7,176 bases of DNA from an uncultured Pseudorhodoferax sp. (lineage in GTDB: Bacteria; Pseudomonadota; Gammaproteobacteria; Burkholderiales; Burkholderiaceae): assembly GCA_913776795.1 (NCBI GenBank), contig CAJYRH010000067.1:1-7176 (forward strand), given 5' to 3'. A program made the translations under genes and the position numbers. Each line of letters starts with the position of its first letter. The first letter of the stretch is position 1. The notes beneath the pieces are model-generated. The model saw only the letters and a program-made list of their open reading frames with translations. It had not been told where the DNA came from and searched no databases. Below are positions 6,228-7,176 of the stretch, one piece after another.

Positions 6228-6310
6228 GGTTCGACAGGTCTGGGCGCCGTCGTGCCCGGCGCGGGCGGCAACGGCGGGCGCGCATGCGCAACGCACGCGC
6301 GAGCGACTTC

Positions 6311-6331
6311 CGGCCTGCGGGCAGCAGGCCG
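6311..6331. terminator. hairpin between the His-rich protein gene and the TolC-like gene
   Basis: CGGCCTGC (6311-6318) and GCAGGCCG (6324-6331) form a perfect 8-bp stem with a 5-base loop. It begins about 8 nt past the stop codon of the His-rich protein gene. No T-tract follows on the minus strand, so it may be an attenuator or an mRNA-processing or stabilising stem rather than a full terminator. The remainder of the 6228-6338 gap also holds a 10-bp palindrome GCGCATGCGC (6280-6289). I found no convincing promoter or CueR-type dyad there. Confidence 0.35.
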
Positions 6332-6338
6332 TGCGGCG

Positions 6339-6725
6339 TCAGACCGTTCGGGGAGGGCGCTCGGGGCCGTCGCGCTCGAAGCGCACGGCTTGGGGCGGCA
6401 GCGCCGGGAAGCTGGCAGCCGGCAGCGCGACCGCCGGCACCGGCGGCTGGCCGGTGGCGGCCAGCGGGGTCAGTGAACAGAATGCCGCGCAGTGCGTGCA
6501 GGCCTGGTGGCCGGCGTGCTGGCTGCCGTGCCCATCTCCGCCGTGGGCGTGGTGCCCGGGGGCGGCGTCGGCCACCGCACCCTGTTCGTGTGCATGGGCA
6601 TGCGCAACGTCATGTTCTGCCACCGGCGCTGGCGCAGGCGCGCACAGCAGCGCGGCGGCCAGCACGCCGCGCACGGGCAGCAGCACGGCCAGCAACAGGA
6701 TCAGCGAGAGGCGCAGCAGCTTCAC
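6339..6725 (-). CDS. small secreted His/Cys-rich protein, CzcI/DUF2946/CopL-like
   Basis: A 128-residue protein starting at a GTG. Residues 1-23 form a clear signal peptide (MKLLRLSLILLLAVLLPVRG, then VLA before AALL). The mature part has C28, then a His-rich stretch with eleven histidines between 38 and 78, and a cysteine cluster CTHCAAFC (C76, C79, C83). A Pro/Ala-rich segment and the ending ERPPRTV complete it. This order (signal, early Cys, His-rich linker, C-x-x-C near the middle, charged Pro-rich end) resembles CzcI and DUF2946/CopL-type proteins that sit at the head of metal-efflux operons; I make this link by architecture, not by a proven alignment. Their roles are poorly defined, with metal binding or modulation of induction proposed. 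It begins 14 nt after the cueR stop codon and precedes the TolC-like gene, much as czcI precedes czcC. No strong Shine-Dalgarno is seen, and there is no ATG near the signal peptide. Confidence 0.7.
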   Translation of the reverse strand: MKLLRLSLILLLAVLLPVRGVLAAALLCAPAPAPVAEHDVAHAHAHEQGAVADAAPGHHAHGGDGHGSQHAGHQACTHCAAFCSLTPLAATGQPPVPAVALPAASFPALPPQAVRFERDGPERPPRTV

Positions 6726-6739
6726 GGCGGCCAGTGTAG

Positions 6740-7138
6740 TCAGGCCTGGTGACCGGCCAGCGAATCGATGATGGGGCAGTCCGGCCGGTCGTCGCCGTGG
6801 CAGCAGTGCACCAGGTGCTGCAGCGTCGACCGCATGGCCTGCAGCTCGGCCAGCTTGGCGTCCAGCTCGGCGAGGTGGGCCTGGGCCAGCGCCTTGACCT
6901 GGCGGCTCGGTCGCTTGCGGTCCCACCACAGGCCCAGCAACTCGCGGATCTGCTCGATCGAGAAACCCAGGTCGCGCGCGTGGCGGATGAAGCGCAGCGT
7001 GCCGATCTCCTTGTCGCCATACAGCCGGTAGCCCGCCTGCGTGCGCGTGGCCTCGGGAAACAGGCCCACGCCCTCGTAGTGGCGGATCATCTTGGCCGAC
7101 ACGCCCGTGGCCTTGGCGGCCTCGCCGATGTTCATCAT
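6740..7138 (-). CDS. cueR: CueR-type copper-responsive MerR-family regulator
   Basis: A 132-residue cytoplasmic transcription activator that senses monovalent copper (also silver or gold) and remodels promoters with over-long spacers. The N-terminal winged helix-turn-helix is MNIGEAAKATGVSAKMIRHYE, followed by AGYRLYG (35-41) and IRHARDLGFSIEQIRELL (51-68). A dimerisation helix spans about 80-110. The metal loop has Cys pairs in CHGDDRPDC (C113 and C121, equal to C112 and C120 of E. coli CueR when counted from the second Met), followed by PIIDSL. S78 matches CueR Ser77, which is Cys in divalent-metal sensors, so monovalent specificity is expected. Two adjacent ATGs exist; AGGAG at 7145-7149 is 6 nt from the first (7138), which is chosen. 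It is the first gene of the minus-strand copper cluster visible here. Its own promoter probably lies beyond the right edge or within the last 38 bases. Confidence 0.93.
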   Translation of the reverse strand: MMNIGEAAKATGVSAKMIRHYEGVGLFPEATRTQAGYRLYGDKEIGTLRFIRHARDLGFSIEQIRELLGLWWDRKRPSRQVKALAQAHLAELDAKLAELQAMRSTLQHLVHCCHGDDRPDCPIIDSLAGHQA

Positions 7139-7144
7139 GTCGTG

Positions 7145-7149
7145 CTCCT
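7145..7149 (-). promoter_or_regulatory. Shine-Dalgarno of cueR
   Basis: AGGAG on the minus strand lies 6 nt before the first of two adjacent ATG codons (7138) and 9 nt before the second (7135). It mildly favours the first. Confidence 0.7.
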
Positions 7150-7176
7150 TTGTTCCACGCTGCGCCAGCGCCGCAG

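Noticed and set aside
3385..6291. A very long open frame on the minus strand that could be read as one fused protein covering the TolC-like and oxidase genes.
   Set aside because: Upstream of 4758 this frame gives Arg/Ala-rich sequence with no family features, while a different frame over 4767-6227 gives a clean TolC-family lipoprotein. The long opening is an effect of high GC; the oxidase begins at the Tat signal at 4758.
4620..6476. Long open frame on the plus strand opposite the TolC-like gene.
   Set aside because: It is antisense to a well-supported gene, has low-complexity Ala/Arg/Gly composition and no recognisable motif. Similar antisense openings occur over the other genes.
7160..7176. 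Short inverted repeat CTGCG...CGCAG at the right edge as a CueR operator.
   Set aside because: Arms are only 5 bp, the sequence does not resemble known CueR dyads, and no promoter elements surround it before the window ends.

Overview
The window looks like the chromosome of a GC-rich betaproteobacterium, most likely Burkholderiales and perhaps Comamonadaceae. I infer this from the very high GC, the strong G/C bias at third codon positions and the gene types. No taxonomic marker such as rRNA is present. Seven genes lie on the minus strand and one complete gene on the plus strand. No tRNA, rRNA, CRISPR array, insertion sequence or gene-free stretch over 300 bases was seen.

Left part (1-1917): positions 1-67 may hold the 3' tail of a plus-strand gene cut by the window edge. 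Two acyl-CoA genes follow on the minus strand: an enoyl-CoA hydratase/isomerase (77-886) and, upstream of it, a 3-hydroxybutyryl-CoA dehydrogenase (1063-1917). They would catalyse consecutive beta-oxidation-type steps (hydration of an enoyl-CoA, then oxidation of the 3-hydroxyacyl-CoA).

Middle (2012-3031, plus strand): a strikingly short GMC-family flavoprotein (339 aa against roughly 500-560 for the family). It keeps the FAD-binding segments but lacks most of the substrate-binding and lid segments and both usual catalytic residues. It is divergent from the dehydrogenase across 94 nt. Its stop codon directly abuts the stop codon of the next, convergent gene.

Right part (3032-7138, all minus strand, read right to left): a copper-handling cluster. 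In transcription order it encodes a CueR-type copper sensor, a small secreted His/Cys-rich protein resembling CzcI/DUF2946/CopL-type proteins, a TolC-family outer-membrane lipoprotein, a Tat-exported two-domain multicopper oxidase, and a CusF-like periplasmic copper-binding protein. Apart from a 111-nt gap before the TolC-like gene, the spacings are 8-14 nt, so this is probably one operon. The likely scheme is that CueR senses cytoplasmic Cu(I), the oxidase converts periplasmic Cu(I) to the less toxic Cu(II), the CusF-like protein binds Cu(I), and the TolC-like channel provides an outer-membrane exit. No RND pump or adaptor gene is present here, so the channel must borrow its partners from elsewhere or serve another role.

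The most unusual items are the minimal GMC-like flavoprotein without catalytic residues, the pentapeptide-repeat tail of the TolC-like protein, and a CusF-like protein in which Met replaces the copper-contacting Trp.
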